Shown: in pieces, positions 1 to 12,009 of the stretch
How positions within the stretch are numbered: the stretch's first letter is position 1
How the letters are laid out: every line of letters starts with the position of its first letter
Assembly (NCBI RefSeq): GCF_047663525.1
Contig: NC_092597.1
Location: 25,313,501-25,377,500, forward strand
From: Anas platyrhynchos
Lineage: Eukaryota; Chordata; Aves; Anseriformes; Anatidae
Direction: 5' to 3'
DNA length: 64,000 bases
Translations under genes and position numbers: made by a program
Notes under the pieces: generated by a model
Seen by the model: only the letters and a program-made list of their open reading frames with translations
What the model was told of the DNA's origin: nothing
Databases searched by the model: none

Positions 1-265
1 GCAGATGACGGTGAGCGTGTGTAAACTAATTCCAGTTGAAGAAGTTTCAGTTACTTGCTTGGTGACATTATCAGTTCAACATTAAAAGCTGCAGCAAAAG
101 CAAAAGGGGAGTTTTGCTTCTAGAAACACCACAGGTCTCTTGTCTGCTCTTGGAATGTTTTTGAGATAAACCAGATTTTAAAAAACAAAGGAAAAAAAAA
201 AAAAACACAGCTGCTTCTTTTGCTCTCTTCCTACTTTCTTGTGCTTTGCCCCTCCCCTTTCCCAG
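1..265 (+). repeat. R0: 3' tail of a preceding array unit
   Basis: This partial copy holds the end of a unit: a Z'-type remnant, the S1 module (AAAAGCTGCAGCAAAAGC, TTCTAGAAACACC) and an A-rich tract, leading into block A at 266. Its S1 belongs to a distinct sequence class (GGTGACATTATCAGTTCAAC) that it shares with the S1 copies near 16100 and 39230. The array therefore continues to the left of the window. Confidence 0.85.
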
Positions 266-3200
266 GTGATTGGGTTTGGGTGCTGGGCGGGGCTGAATGC
301 TATATGAGCCCCAGGCATGCTATCAGAGAGCTCCTTGTGCTTGGGCTGCTCTTTGGGGTAAGTGCTTTGGTTTTCCTTCAGTCAGTTGCAGGGTTCTCTA
401 GGCAGACTGGAGCCTATGGATTTCTGGATTTTAAGTGCTTGGAATTCACTCAGTAGCGGGATGTTTAGTAGGGGCTGCTGGCTCACTGTTTTTTTTGGGA
501 TGGTGGGATACTCTTCTGTTTTTGAGCTATATTTTAATATATAGATGTATAAACCCACTTGTGTAACTCTCCAGAGGACTAAAACCAGCTTGATTGAATG
601 CTACATATGGCTTGGCAGCGTAGATGCGGCGTTACCAAGACACTGAGCAGAGTTGTATCAGAGTCACCTCTTTCATCTGCAAAGGGTAAGTCTGCGACTA
701 CCCCTGCCGAGGCTGCTGTGTGTGCATGTCTTTTTGGCATTTGTGGAGCTCGGTTGTTTTTTTTTGTGTGTATGTTTTAACTTTCTGTTTTTCTGAGCAG
801 TAAATAGTGTGTGTGCTGAGCGTGGTTGGCAGGAGGAGGTGGGGAGCTGCTCAGGACTGGTAGGTTTGGTTTCTAGGAGTGTGCGGCATCCTTCCTGTGT
901 GATGCGACTGATTGTTGGGTGGGAACGTTCCAGCTCATATGTCTTAAGCAATGTAGCTTGTGTAGTGTGTGTTGTGTGGCCCGGGTGCAGCTTGCTGTGG
1001 TGTTGTGAGTGAACAATCTCAGAGCTGGTGAGCAGCTGAAGTACCGGAGCTGGGAAGAGAGAGGTCTTGCAGCAGGTACGCTGTGGCTGTGAGGTGCCTC
1101 AGAGTGTGTGTTTCTCTTGTCTCTGCAGGTGCTTTGTGCAGTTGTGGAGAGGGAAGGGAAATCGTCATGTCACGAAGCTCTGAGGGAAGGTGAGAGGTGT
1201 CAGCCTGGTCATGCCTTATCCGAAGCAAAGGGAAGACGCTCAGGTGTTTCCCTGTGAGGGTCCGAGGTGAGGCTGATTGGGATAGAGGAGCAGTGTGGCA
1301 GGTGGGTGCTTGCAAGCACCACGGTCAGTGTATCCTTTTGTGTTCCCAGGTGGCGTGGGTGATGCTGGCCGCTCCTTTCAAGCTTGGACCTAATTTGCAG
1401 GTCCAGAGGCAAGTGGAGTGCTGTTTTGAAAGGATAAAAGTAAAGCTGGGGTTGCTTATGTTGTTGAGGGATGGGTGCTACTGCTGGCAGCTGAATGTTT
1501 ATCTTCTGCCTGTGTCTTTCCCTTGTTCAGGCTGAAATGCAGCGTGCAGTGCGCAGTGCAGGACGTCTCGACCCAAGCTGCCTCTGCAGTGACTCTGGTG
1601 TGTGATGAGCAGAGGTAACTGTTGTTTTTGGGGTGTGGTTGTCACTGCAGTTATTTTCCTACATCCAATAGAGTAAAACTCCAGTTTGCCTTTTAGAGGT
1701 GCTATAAGTGGGTAAGGAGAAGAGATGGAAGCATGTGCCACGTGGGGCAGGCAAGCGGCTGAGGTACAGGAGGGGATGAGAGTATGTGATTTTTTTCTGG
1801 GGATGGAATGGAATTGATTTTGTTGGTGTATAATCTGTTCTGCTCTTGGATTTTTCTTTCTAAGTTTAAAAATATAATAAAATTTGAGCTAATTCCAGTT
1901 AAGAAAGTTTCAGTTACTTGCTGGGTTGTATTGTCCTTTTAATATTCAAAGCTTCAGCGAAAGCATGGGGATTGTTGCTTTTAGAAACACCTCAGGTCTC
2001 ATCTGCACTCTGCATTCTGTTGAGCTAAAGCAGATCCCCCCCAAAAAAAAGAAACAGGTAAACAAAAAGAAAAAACCAAACACACACACACAAATGAAGA
2101 ACAAAATAAAACACCATTGGTAGACTTGTTCTGAATGCAACGAACATTTAATCCCTTTGTTTTCCCAGGTGGTGTGGATGATACTGGCTGCACTGTTGGA
2201 GCTTGGATTCGGAGAGGAAGAGGTGAGCAGAACTGTATGTTGCATCAGCAGTAGTCAGCATCGTGGAGAAGGTGGGCATCGTGGCCGGCGTGCTAGTGAA
2301 TGCTCTTTCTCTGTTTTTGCAGCTGATGATGAGCCTTCAGTTGACTAAGATGACAAACGGTGCCTGTGCATTTCTTGAGGCGGAGGAACTTTACCATGCA
2401 GCAGCCTGAGAGCTAAGTTGGGGGGCGCCTGGTATTTGCATATCTGGGGTGGCTAATGGGAGCTGGGAGCCAGAGCAGCGTGGTGCCTGCTGGCTGAATA
2501 GACTTGGTGCCACTGTGAGGGTGGTTGAGGCTGGGTCACGTTCAGGGTGCTTGTGGCTGGGTCACCAGGCTAATAGAAGAGGCAGGATTATTTTGTAGCG
2601 TGAGTGCGTGCGCCAGGCAGGACAGTTTCCTTCTGTTCGTCTGTCTTGTAGTGTTGCTTCTACAACGTCTGTTCTGTGCTTCTCAGGTCTTGATATCCTC
2701 CTAACTTTTTACACCGGACTGACTAGACAGGGGACTTGGTAGCGGTGCTGAAGGGCCTCAATGCTTGTTTTGTCATCGTGATTCTGATTCGAGCACTTCT
2801 TGTCTTGCAGTCGCTGCTTGAACTGCAGATCTGTTTCAGGTCTTGTGCATCATATTCGGTTTGAGATCGCGTCTGTTTCCATCCTCACTCTTGCAGAAGT
2901 CATCTGGGCCACATCAGGAGCTCTTGCTTGGGAATCGAATTCCTAAGTGTGTTCTTAGGGGGTTTTCACTCCCCATCCTTCCGGTCTCTTGTCTTGAAGG
3001 CAGGCTTTTTAGGCCTCCATCATCCCAGTTCTGGAAGCTGCTTCCAGTCGCGTGTCGTGACATTTGAGTCTCTGGTAGGGTCTGGTGCAGAGCACCTGCA
3101 TCTGACTTGCTGTTGCCATAGGGCTTTCCTTTTGGGGGTCACTTTTTCTTGCGCCATGTGTTGTGTGTTTTGTTTGTAGTGTTTGTGGTGTGCCTGTGTG

Positions 3201-6200
3201 TGTATGTGTTTGGTCTGGAGCTGTCCTGCCTGGCAGTTAGTGATGACAGCTAACATGGCATTGCATGGGTGTACTAATACATTGTCTGGACTGTTTTGGC
3301 GAAGACATCCGGTCTGCCTCTGGGCACGTACTGAAGGGCAGCTGGCACAGTCATCTCTGTGGTGTTTGGCAGATGTTGGGCGTGGGAGATTTGAGCTGCT
3401 TGCGAGCAGCTGCTCGCATAGCACTGGAACGGTGTGCTTGAGGAGGTCTGTCGAATCTTGAAAGCTTACAGATATGGGGTTTTGAAACTTTTATTTTTAT
3501 TTCTATGCTGTCCCCAGTAGAGTGTAAACCTTTGGAGGAACCTGTCACAGGAAAGAGCTCCTTCTGGAACTGTTCAGCACTCGGTAGGCAGCTCGGTGAC
3601 TGGCTTGATCTACTTCTGAGGTGCTGAGGTATGGGGGCTTCTGTTTTGAAATGATAATATTGTAAATGGGGTCCGTTTGTGTTGTTGAGCGATGGGTGCT
3701 AATGCTGGCAGCTGAATGATTATCTTGTGACTGTTTTCATTTGTTTAAGGTGAAACACAGTGTACAACACGGGACTTGACCGGAGCTGCTTTTGGCAAGG
3801 TGAGCGATGGACAGATGCAGCAGGTACTTCAGGGGTGCAGCTGTTATTGCAGTTAGTTAACTGAACAAAATACAGTAAAAATCCTGTTTATATTTCAGGG
3901 GTGTTGTAGCTGGCCTAAGAGAGCAGATGGAAGCATCTTCCTCGAGGGCAGGTGAGGGTGCCGAGGTAAGGGAGCAGATGAGAGTAACTGTCCCAGCTGT
4001 GCTGTGGCTTTGGATGCTGCTTCAGCCTATGCTTTTGTTTGTCTTTTGCAGGTGTCTCGCACAGGCTGAGTGGGGCCAAGCTGCACTCTGAAGAGCAGCA
4101 CGAGAAGGGCGGGCTGGTTGTGAGCTGGATTGGAGCAGAACTGCCAAGTAGCACGAGGTGAGTGCGAAGGGTCTTGCTTTGCAGGTGCCATGGCAGGCTC
4201 TCCACAGAAGCGGTTGAGGATTTGAGAAGAGGTTGCGGATGATCAAGGAGTGACACGTGCAGGGATGGCTTGAAAAGGGTATGGCCGCTTTCTCTTCTGT
4301 TTATCAGGTGTCCCAGGCAACGTGGGCTGTGATGTTAGTGTTCAGAATCGGAACAAAGCGGGTGCTGATGGCTGTCTTCTTTGGTAGGCAAGGAGGTGCC
4401 CAAAGCCCTGTCTTGTGTAGCCTGAGCACGCCTCGCTGAGTATGAAGCTTGATTTCCAGCAGTTCTGAAAACTGTGTTGAGGCTGAAATGCTGTTTCTGT
4501 GTTGGGGTTGGGCTTGTACCTTGGTGAGTGTAGGGATGGGTTTTAATTTGGTGCAGTGGAGGGCCTGGCCCCAGTGTCCTGTAGTGTGTTTTGACCCGTG
4601 AGCATAGCCTTTTGGTTTTCAGATAGCCTACTGAAGTAAGTGATTTTTCCTGTGAGTGGAATGGAATTGAATTCTTCTTTGGCGCATAATCTGTTCTGCT
4701 CCTAGAGTTTTCTTCCTGCGTAAATACAAGTCTGCGCTAAATCCGGCTGAAAAAGCTTCATTTACTTGCGTGGTAGTATTGTCCTTTCAGTATTCAAAGC
4801 TGCAGCAAAAGCATGGGGATTTTTGTTTCTAGAAACACCCCAGTTCTCCTGTCTGCACTCTGCATGCTGTTGAGCTAAGCCTTATAAGGAAGTTAATAAA
4901 ACCACAGCTGCTGCTGCTCCTCTTTCTGCTTTTTTATGCTTTCCCCCTGCACTTTCCCAGGTGATTGGCTTCAGGTTCCAGGTGGGACCTAATGGTAACT
5001 GAGTTGAAGGTATGCCATCAGAGAGCTCCTTCTGCCTGGGCTGCACTTTTGGATAAGTGCTTTGTTTTTCCTTCAGTCTTTTGGAGGGTTCTTTAGGTGG
5101 GTCAGAGTCTATGGACTGATGCATTTTGAAGTAGAAACTGGTACTCCTATCTTTTTGAGGTGAAAACTGGTAGGATCTGTCATAGTAAAGGAATCTAGTA
5201 GTAGGCGCCTGTATTGCACGCAGCTCTTCCTCAGGTGAGTAGTTGTTATGGCAGTTTTACGGATAGTATGGTGATGTTACTTTGTGTGTTTGCTCTGTGG
5301 TTCTGGGTCCCTTCTGATTTTTGCAGAATTACGGGGCTTTCTGTGAGCCTTTAAATCTATGTCAAATCTTATCAAAGTCATAACCTCGCTGTCAAAGTGA
5401 TGCAGCAGGGTTTAGGAGAAATGTATGATGGAGGCTGCCTGTGTGAGCGTGTATCTGAAAATGGCAGCAGTGGGCACGTAAGGGGTAGTCTGTTTCAAGT
5501 TTAGGGACAGTTTGTTATATTTCTGGAGCTTTTGCCTGTGTGTTTTCTGTCTGTCGAGTGTTTAGACCTTGCAGCCTTTTAGTCTTGATGTCCTTGAATT
5601 GACATATTAGAAGTATGTTTATTAGGTGTTTCCAGGTAGTTGTTTTTGGGAAACAGTGGGGTAATGTCTCTTGACCGCATAAGTGCAGTAGTGCCTGGAG
5701 AGTGAGCAGGCTCACCTTCTTCCTCTCTGCAGAATAAGTCCGCCCGGGCCCATTTCGGCGCGGCGCCGCCCGGGCCCATTTCGGCGCGGCGCCGCCCGGG
5801 CCCATTTGTCCTGTGGAGCTACTGAGCAGCTGAGGTAAAGGAGTTTTGAACAGAGAGGTATTGCACAACTGTATGTTGCATCAGTAGTAGTGAGCGTTGC
5901 CCAAGAGGTGGGTATCAGGGCTGGCGTGCTAGTGAATGCTGGTTCTCTGTTTTTGCAAGTGATGATGAACCTGTTTGACTTAATTCTATTTGAAAAAGTT
6001 CCAGTTACTGGCCTGGTCGTGTCGTCCTTTCAATGTTAAAAACTGCAGCAAAAGCATGGGGATTGTTGCTTCTAGAAACACCACAGGTCACCTGTCTGCT
6101 CTCTGCATGTTTTTCAAGTAAAGCAGATCTTAAAATAAAATAAAATAGTAATGAAAAAAATAAAAAACAGCTGCTGCTGCTGCTCCTTTCTTTCTACTTC

Positions 6201-6228
6201 CTTGTGCTTTGCCCCTCCCCTTTTCCAG
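266..6228 (+). repeat. R1: complete array unit, 5,963 bp
   Basis: This unit contains all landmarks: block A (266), B (~1129), C (~1351), E (2169-2222), octamer (2434), G/H/I (~4055-4360), J/K (~4963-5235), the 26-bp GC repeat (three copies, 5739-5810) and the S1 module (~5985). Bases 2287-4171 appear identical to 8220-10104 in R2, whereas flanking sequence differs. No gene is seen. Confidence 0.9.
5739..5810 (+). repeat. 26-bp GC-rich minisatellite, 3 copies (R1)
   Basis: The core CGCCCGGGCCCATTT starts at 5741, 5767 and 5793, an exact 26-bp period. It sits directly after the acceptor-like CTCTCTGCAG/AATAAG. It is the ancestral-size form of the long array in R7. Confidence 0.9.
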
Positions 6229-9200
6229 GTGATTGGGTTTGGGTGCTGGGCGGGGCCGAATGGTATATGAGCCCCGGGCATGCTATCAGAGAGCTCCTCC
6301 TGCCTGGGCTGCTCCTTGGGGTAAGTGCTTTGTTTTTCCTTCAGTCAGTTGCAGGGTTCTCTAGGCAGGCTGGAGTTTATAGATTTCTAGAATTTTTAAG
6401 TGCTTGGAATTCACTTAGGAGAGGGATGTTTAATAGAGGTTTCTGGCTCACTGTTTTTTGGGGTGGTGGGTTGCTCTTCTGTTTTTGAGCTAAATTTATT
6501 CTCTAGATGCATAGACCTACTTCTGTAATTTTCCAGAGGACTAAAACCAGCTGCATTTCATGCTACATGTGGCTTGGCAGGGTAGATGCAGCATTGCCAA
6601 GAGACTGAGCAGGGTTGTATCAGAGTCACCTCTTTCATCTGCAAAGGGTAAGTTTGATTACCCCTGCCGAGGCTGCTGTGTGTGCATGTCTTTTTGGCAT
6701 TTGTGGAGCTCAGTTGTTTTTTGTGTGTGTATGTTTTAACTTTCTGTTTTTCTGAGCAGTAGATAGTGTGTTTGCTGAGCGTGGTTGGCAGGAGGAGGTG
6801 GGGAGCTCCTCAGGACTGGTAGGTTTGGTTTCTCGGAGAGTACGGCAGCCTTCCTGTGTGATGCGACTGATTGTTGGGTGGGAACGTTCCAGCTTGTGTG
6901 TCTTAGGCAACGTAGCCTGTGTAGTGTGTGTTGTGTGGCCTGGGCAGATTTTGCTGTGGTGCTGTGAGTGAAGAATCTGAGTTAGAGGTGGTGAGCAGCT
7001 GAAGTACCGGAGCTGGGAAGAGAGAGGCATTGCAGCAGGTACGCTGTGGCTGTGAGGTGCCTCAGAGTGTGCTTTTCCCTTGTCTCTGCAGGTGCTTTGT
7101 GTGCAGTCGTGGACAGGGAAGGGATATCCTCGTGTGATGGAGCTCTGAGGGAAGGTGAGTGTTGCCAGCCTGGTCATGCCTTATCCGAAGCGAAGTGAAG
7201 ACGCTCAGGTGTTTCCCTGTGAGGGTCTGAGGTGAGACTGTTTGGGATAGAGGAGCAGCGTGGCAGGTGGGTGCTTGCAAGCACAGTGTCGTTTTGTCCT
7301 TTTGTGTTCCCAGGTGTTGTGGATGATGGTGGCCGCTCCTTTCAAGCTTGGACCTAATTTGCAGGTCCAGAGGCAAGTGGAGTGCTGTTTTGAAAGGGTA
7401 AAAGTAAAGCTGGGGTCGCTTATGTTGTTGAGGGATGGGTGCTACTACTACTGGCAGCTGAATGTTTATCTTCTGCCTGTGTCTTTCCTTTGTTCAGGTT
7501 GAAATGCAGTGCGCAGTGCAGGACGTCTCGGCCCGAGCTGCCTCTGCAGTGACTCTGGTGCGTGATGAGCAGAGGTAACTGTTGTTTTTGGGGTGTGGTT
7601 GTCACTGCAGTTATTTTCCTATGTCCAATAGAGTAAAACTCCAGTTTGCCTTTTAGAGGTGCTATAAGTGGGTAAGGAGAAGAGATGGAAGCATGTGCCA
7701 CGTGGGGCAGGCAAGCGGCTGAGGTACAGGAGGGGATGAGAGTATGTGATTTTTTTCTGGGGATGGAATGGAATTAATTTTGTTGGTGTATAATCTGTTC
7801 TGCTCCTAGATTTTTCTTTCAATGCAAATAAAAGTATGAGCTAATTCCAGTTAAGAAAGTTCCAGTTACTTGCTGGGTCGTATTGTCCTTTTAATATTCA
7901 AAGCTGCCGCAAAAGCATGGGGATTGTTTCTTCTAGGTACTCCCCAGTTCTCGTTTGCATTCTGCATGCTGTTGAGCTAAAGCAGATTTAAAAAAAAAAA
8001 AAAAAATACAAGAAACACACACACAAACAACAACAACAAGAAACCACGATTGGGTTATTTGTTCTGAATGCAACTATCATTTAATCCCTTTGTTGTCCCA
8101 GGTGGTGTGGATGATACTGGCTGCACTGTTGGAGCTTGGACTCGGAGAGGAACACGTGAGCACAATCGTACGTTGCATCAGCAGTAGTCAGCATTGTGGA
8201 GAAGGTGAGCAATGGGGCTGGCGTGCTAGTGAATGCTCTTTCTCTGTTTTTGCAGCTGATGATGAGCCTTCAGTTGACTAAGATGACAAACGGTGCCTGT
8301 GCATTTCTTGAGGCGGAGGAACTTTACCATGCAGCAGCCTGAGAGCTAAGTTGGGGGGCGCCTGGTATTTGCATATCTGGGGTGGCTAATGGGAGCTGGG
8401 AGCCAGAGCAGCGTGGTGCCTGCTGGCTGAATAGACTTGGTGCCACTGTGAGGGTGGTTGAGGCTGGGTCACGTTCAGGGTGCTTGTGGCTGGGTCACCA
8501 GGCTAATAGAAGAGGCAGGATTATTTTGTAGCGTGAGTGCGTGCGCCAGGCAGGACAGTTTCCTTCTGTTCGTCTGTCTTGTAGTGTTGCTTCTACAACG
8601 TCTGTTCTGTGCTTCTCAGGTCTTGATATCCTCCTAACTTTTTACACCGGACTGACTAGACAGGGGACTTGGTAGCGGTGCTGAAGGGCCTCAATGCTTG
8701 TTTTGTCATCGTGATTCTGATTCGAGCACTTCTTGTCTTGCAGTCGCTGCTTGAACTGCAGATCTGTTTCAGGTCTTGTGCATCATATTCGGTTTGAGAT
8801 CGCGTCTGTTTCCATCCTCACTCTTGCAGAAGTCATCTGGGCCACATCAGGAGCTCTTGCTTGGGAATCGAATTCCTAAGTGTGTTCTTAGGGGGTTTTC
8901 ACTCCCCATCCTTCCGGTCTCTTGTCTTGAAGGCAGGCTTTTTAGGCCTCCATCATCCCAGTTCTGGAAGCTGCTTCCAGTCGCGTGTCGTGACATTTGA
9001 GTCTCTGGTAGGGTCTGGTGCAGAGCACCTGCATCTGACTTGCTGTTGCCATAGGGCTTTCCTTTTGGGGGTCACTTTTTCTTGCGCCATGTGTTGTGTG
9101 TTTTGTTTGTAGTGTTTGTGGTGTGCCTGTGTGTGTATGTGTTTGGTCTGGAGCTGTCCTGCCTGGCAGTTAGTGATGACAGCTAACATGGCATTGCATG

Positions 9201-12009
9201 GGTGTACTAATACATTGTCTGGACTGTTTTGGCGAAGACATCCGGTCTGCCTCTGGGCACGTACTGAAGGGCAGCTGGCACAGTCATCTCTGTGGTGTTT
9301 GGCAGATGTTGGGCGTGGGAGATTTGAGCTGCTTGCGAGCAGCTGCTCGCATAGCACTGGAACGGTGTGCTTGAGGAGGTCTGTCGAATCTTGAAAGCTT
9401 ACAGATATGGGGTTTTGAAACTTTTATTTTTATTTCTATGCTGTCCCCAGTAGAGTGTAAACCTTTGGAGGAACCTGTCACAGGAAAGAGCTCCTTCTGG
9501 AACTGTTCAGCACTCGGTAGGCAGCTCGGTGACTGGCTTGATCTACTTCTGAGGTGCTGAGGTATGGGGGCTTCTGTTTTGAAATGATAATATTGTAAAT
9601 GGGGTCCGTTTGTGTTGTTGAGCGATGGGTGCTAATGCTGGCAGCTGAATGATTATCTTGTGACTGTTTTCATTTGTTTAAGGTGAAACACAGTGTACAA
9701 CACGGGACTTGACCGGAGCTGCTTTTGGCAAGGTGAGCGATGGACAGATGCAGCAGGTACTTCAGGGGTGCAGCTGTTATTGCAGTTAGTTAACTGAACA
9801 AAATACAGTAAAAATCCTGTTTATATTTCAGGGGTGTTGTAGCTGGCCTAAGAGAGCAGATGGAAGCATCTTCCTCGAGGGCAGGTGAGGGTGCCGAGGT
9901 AAGGGAGCAGATGAGAGTAACTGTCCCAGCTGTGCTGTGGCTTTGGATGCTGCTTCAGCCTATGCTTTTGTTTGTCTTTTGCAGGTGTCTCGCACAGGCT
10001 GAGTGGGGCCAAGCTGCACTCTGAAGAGCAGCACGAGAAGGGCGGGCTGGTTGTGAGCTGGATTGGAGCAGAACTGCCAAGTAGCACGAGGTGAGTGCGA
10101 AGGGTATCCATCTTGCTTTGCAGGTGCCATGGCAGGCTCTCCACAGAAGCGGTTGAGGATTGGAGAAGAGGTTGCAGATGATCAAGGAGCGACACGTGCA
10201 GGGATGGCTTGAAAAGGGTATGGCTGCTTTCTCTTCTGTTTATCAGGTGTCCCAGGCAACGTGGGCTGTGATGTTAGTGTTCAGAATCGGAACAAAGCAG
10301 GTGCTGAAATGCTGTCTGTTTTTTTTGTGTTGGGGTTGCACCTTGGTGAGTGTAGGGATGGGTTTTAAGTGGGTGCAGCGGAGGGCCTGGCCCCAGTGTC
10401 CTGTAGTGTGTTTTGACCCATCAGCATAGCCTTTTGGTTCTCAGGTAGCCTATTAAAGTAAGTGATTTTTCCTGCGAGTGGTATGGAATTGTTTTTTTTT
10501 TTTTTTTTTGCCGTGAAATCTGTTCTGCTCCTTGATTTTTCTTTTTATGTAAATAAAAGATTGAGCTAATTCCAGATGGAAAAAAAAAATCAGTTACTTT
10601 CTTGATCATTTTGTCCTTTTAATATTTGAAGCTGCAGCAAAAGCATGGGGATTTTTATTTCTAGAAACACCCTAGCTCTCCTGTCTGCACTCTGCATGCT
10701 ATTGAGCTAAGCCATATAAATAAGTAAATAAACCACAGCTACTGCTCCTTTCTGTTTTTTTTTTTTTTTTGTGCTTTCCCCCTTGCACTTTCCCAGGTGA
10801 TTAGCTTCAGGTTCCATGTGGGACCTAGTGGTAACTGAGTTGCAGGTATTCCATGACAGAGCTCCTTCTGCCTGGGCTGCTTTTTGGGGTAAGCGCTTTG
10901 TTTTTCCTTCAGTCAGTTTCAGGGTTCTTTAGGTGGGTCAGAGTCTATGGACTGATGCGTTTTCCAGTAGAAACCGGTACGCGTATCTTCTTGAGGTGGC
11001 AACTGGTAGGATCTGTCACTGTAAAGCAATCTAGTAGTAGTATGTGCCTGTATTGCAAGCAGCTTTTCCTCAGGTGAGTAGTTGTTATGGCAGTTTTACG
11101 GATGGTATGGTGATGTTACTTTGTGTGTTTGCTTTGTGGTTCTGGGTCCCTTCTGAGTTTTGCAGAATTACGGGGCTTTTTGTGAGTCTTTGCCTGTATG
11201 TCAAATATTATCAAAGTTACAACCTTGCTGTTAAAGTGATGGAGCAGGGTTTAGGAGAAGTGTATCATGGAAGCTCCCTGTGTGAGCGTGTATCTGAAAA
11301 TGGCAGCAGTGGGCATGTAAGGGGTAGTCTGTTTCAAGTTTAGGGACAGGTTGTTACATTTCTGGAGCATTTGCCTGTGTGTTTTCTGTCTGTCGAGTCT
11401 TTAGACCAGAAAGCCTTCTAGGCTTTATGTCCTTGAATTTACGTATTAGAAGTACGTTTATGAGGGGTTGCCAGGTACGTTGTTCTTGGGAAACTGTGGG
11501 GTATGGTTCCTTGAGTGCATAAGTGCAGTAGTGACAAGAGAGTGAGCAGGGCCACCTTCTTCATCTCTGCAGAATAAGTCTGTTCGGGCACACTTCTCAG
11601 GTAAATGTAGTGAGCAGATGAGGGAAAGGAGCTGGGAACAGAGAGGTATTGCACAGTAGCGTTTTGCATCAGTAGTAGTCAGCGTTGCGGAGGAGGTGGG
11701 TGTCAGTGCTGGCGTGCTAGTGAATGCTGGTTCTCTGTTTTTGCAAGTGATGATGAACATATTTGACGTAATTCCATTTGCAAAAGTTCCTGTTACTTGC
11801 TGGGTTGTGTTGTCCTTTCAATGTTAAAAGCTGCAGCAAAAGCATGGGGATCGTTGCTTCTAGAAACACCCTAGGTCTCCTGTCTGCTCTCTGCATGTTT
11901 TTCCAGTAAAGCAGATCTTAAAAAAAAAACAAAGAAAATAATAAAAAACAGCTGCTGCTGCTCCTGCTTTCTTTCTACTTCCTTGTGCTTTGCCCCTCCC
12001 CTTTTCCAG
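6229..12009 (+). repeat. R2: complete array unit, 5,781 bp
   Basis: The landmark order is the same as in R1, with E at 8102-8155 and the octamer at 8367. The 26-bp GC repeat has decayed to a remnant near 11577-11602 (TTCGGGCACACTTCTCAGG). The central 1.9 kb matches R1 without visible difference, which indicates recent duplication or gene conversion. No gene is seen. Confidence 0.9.
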
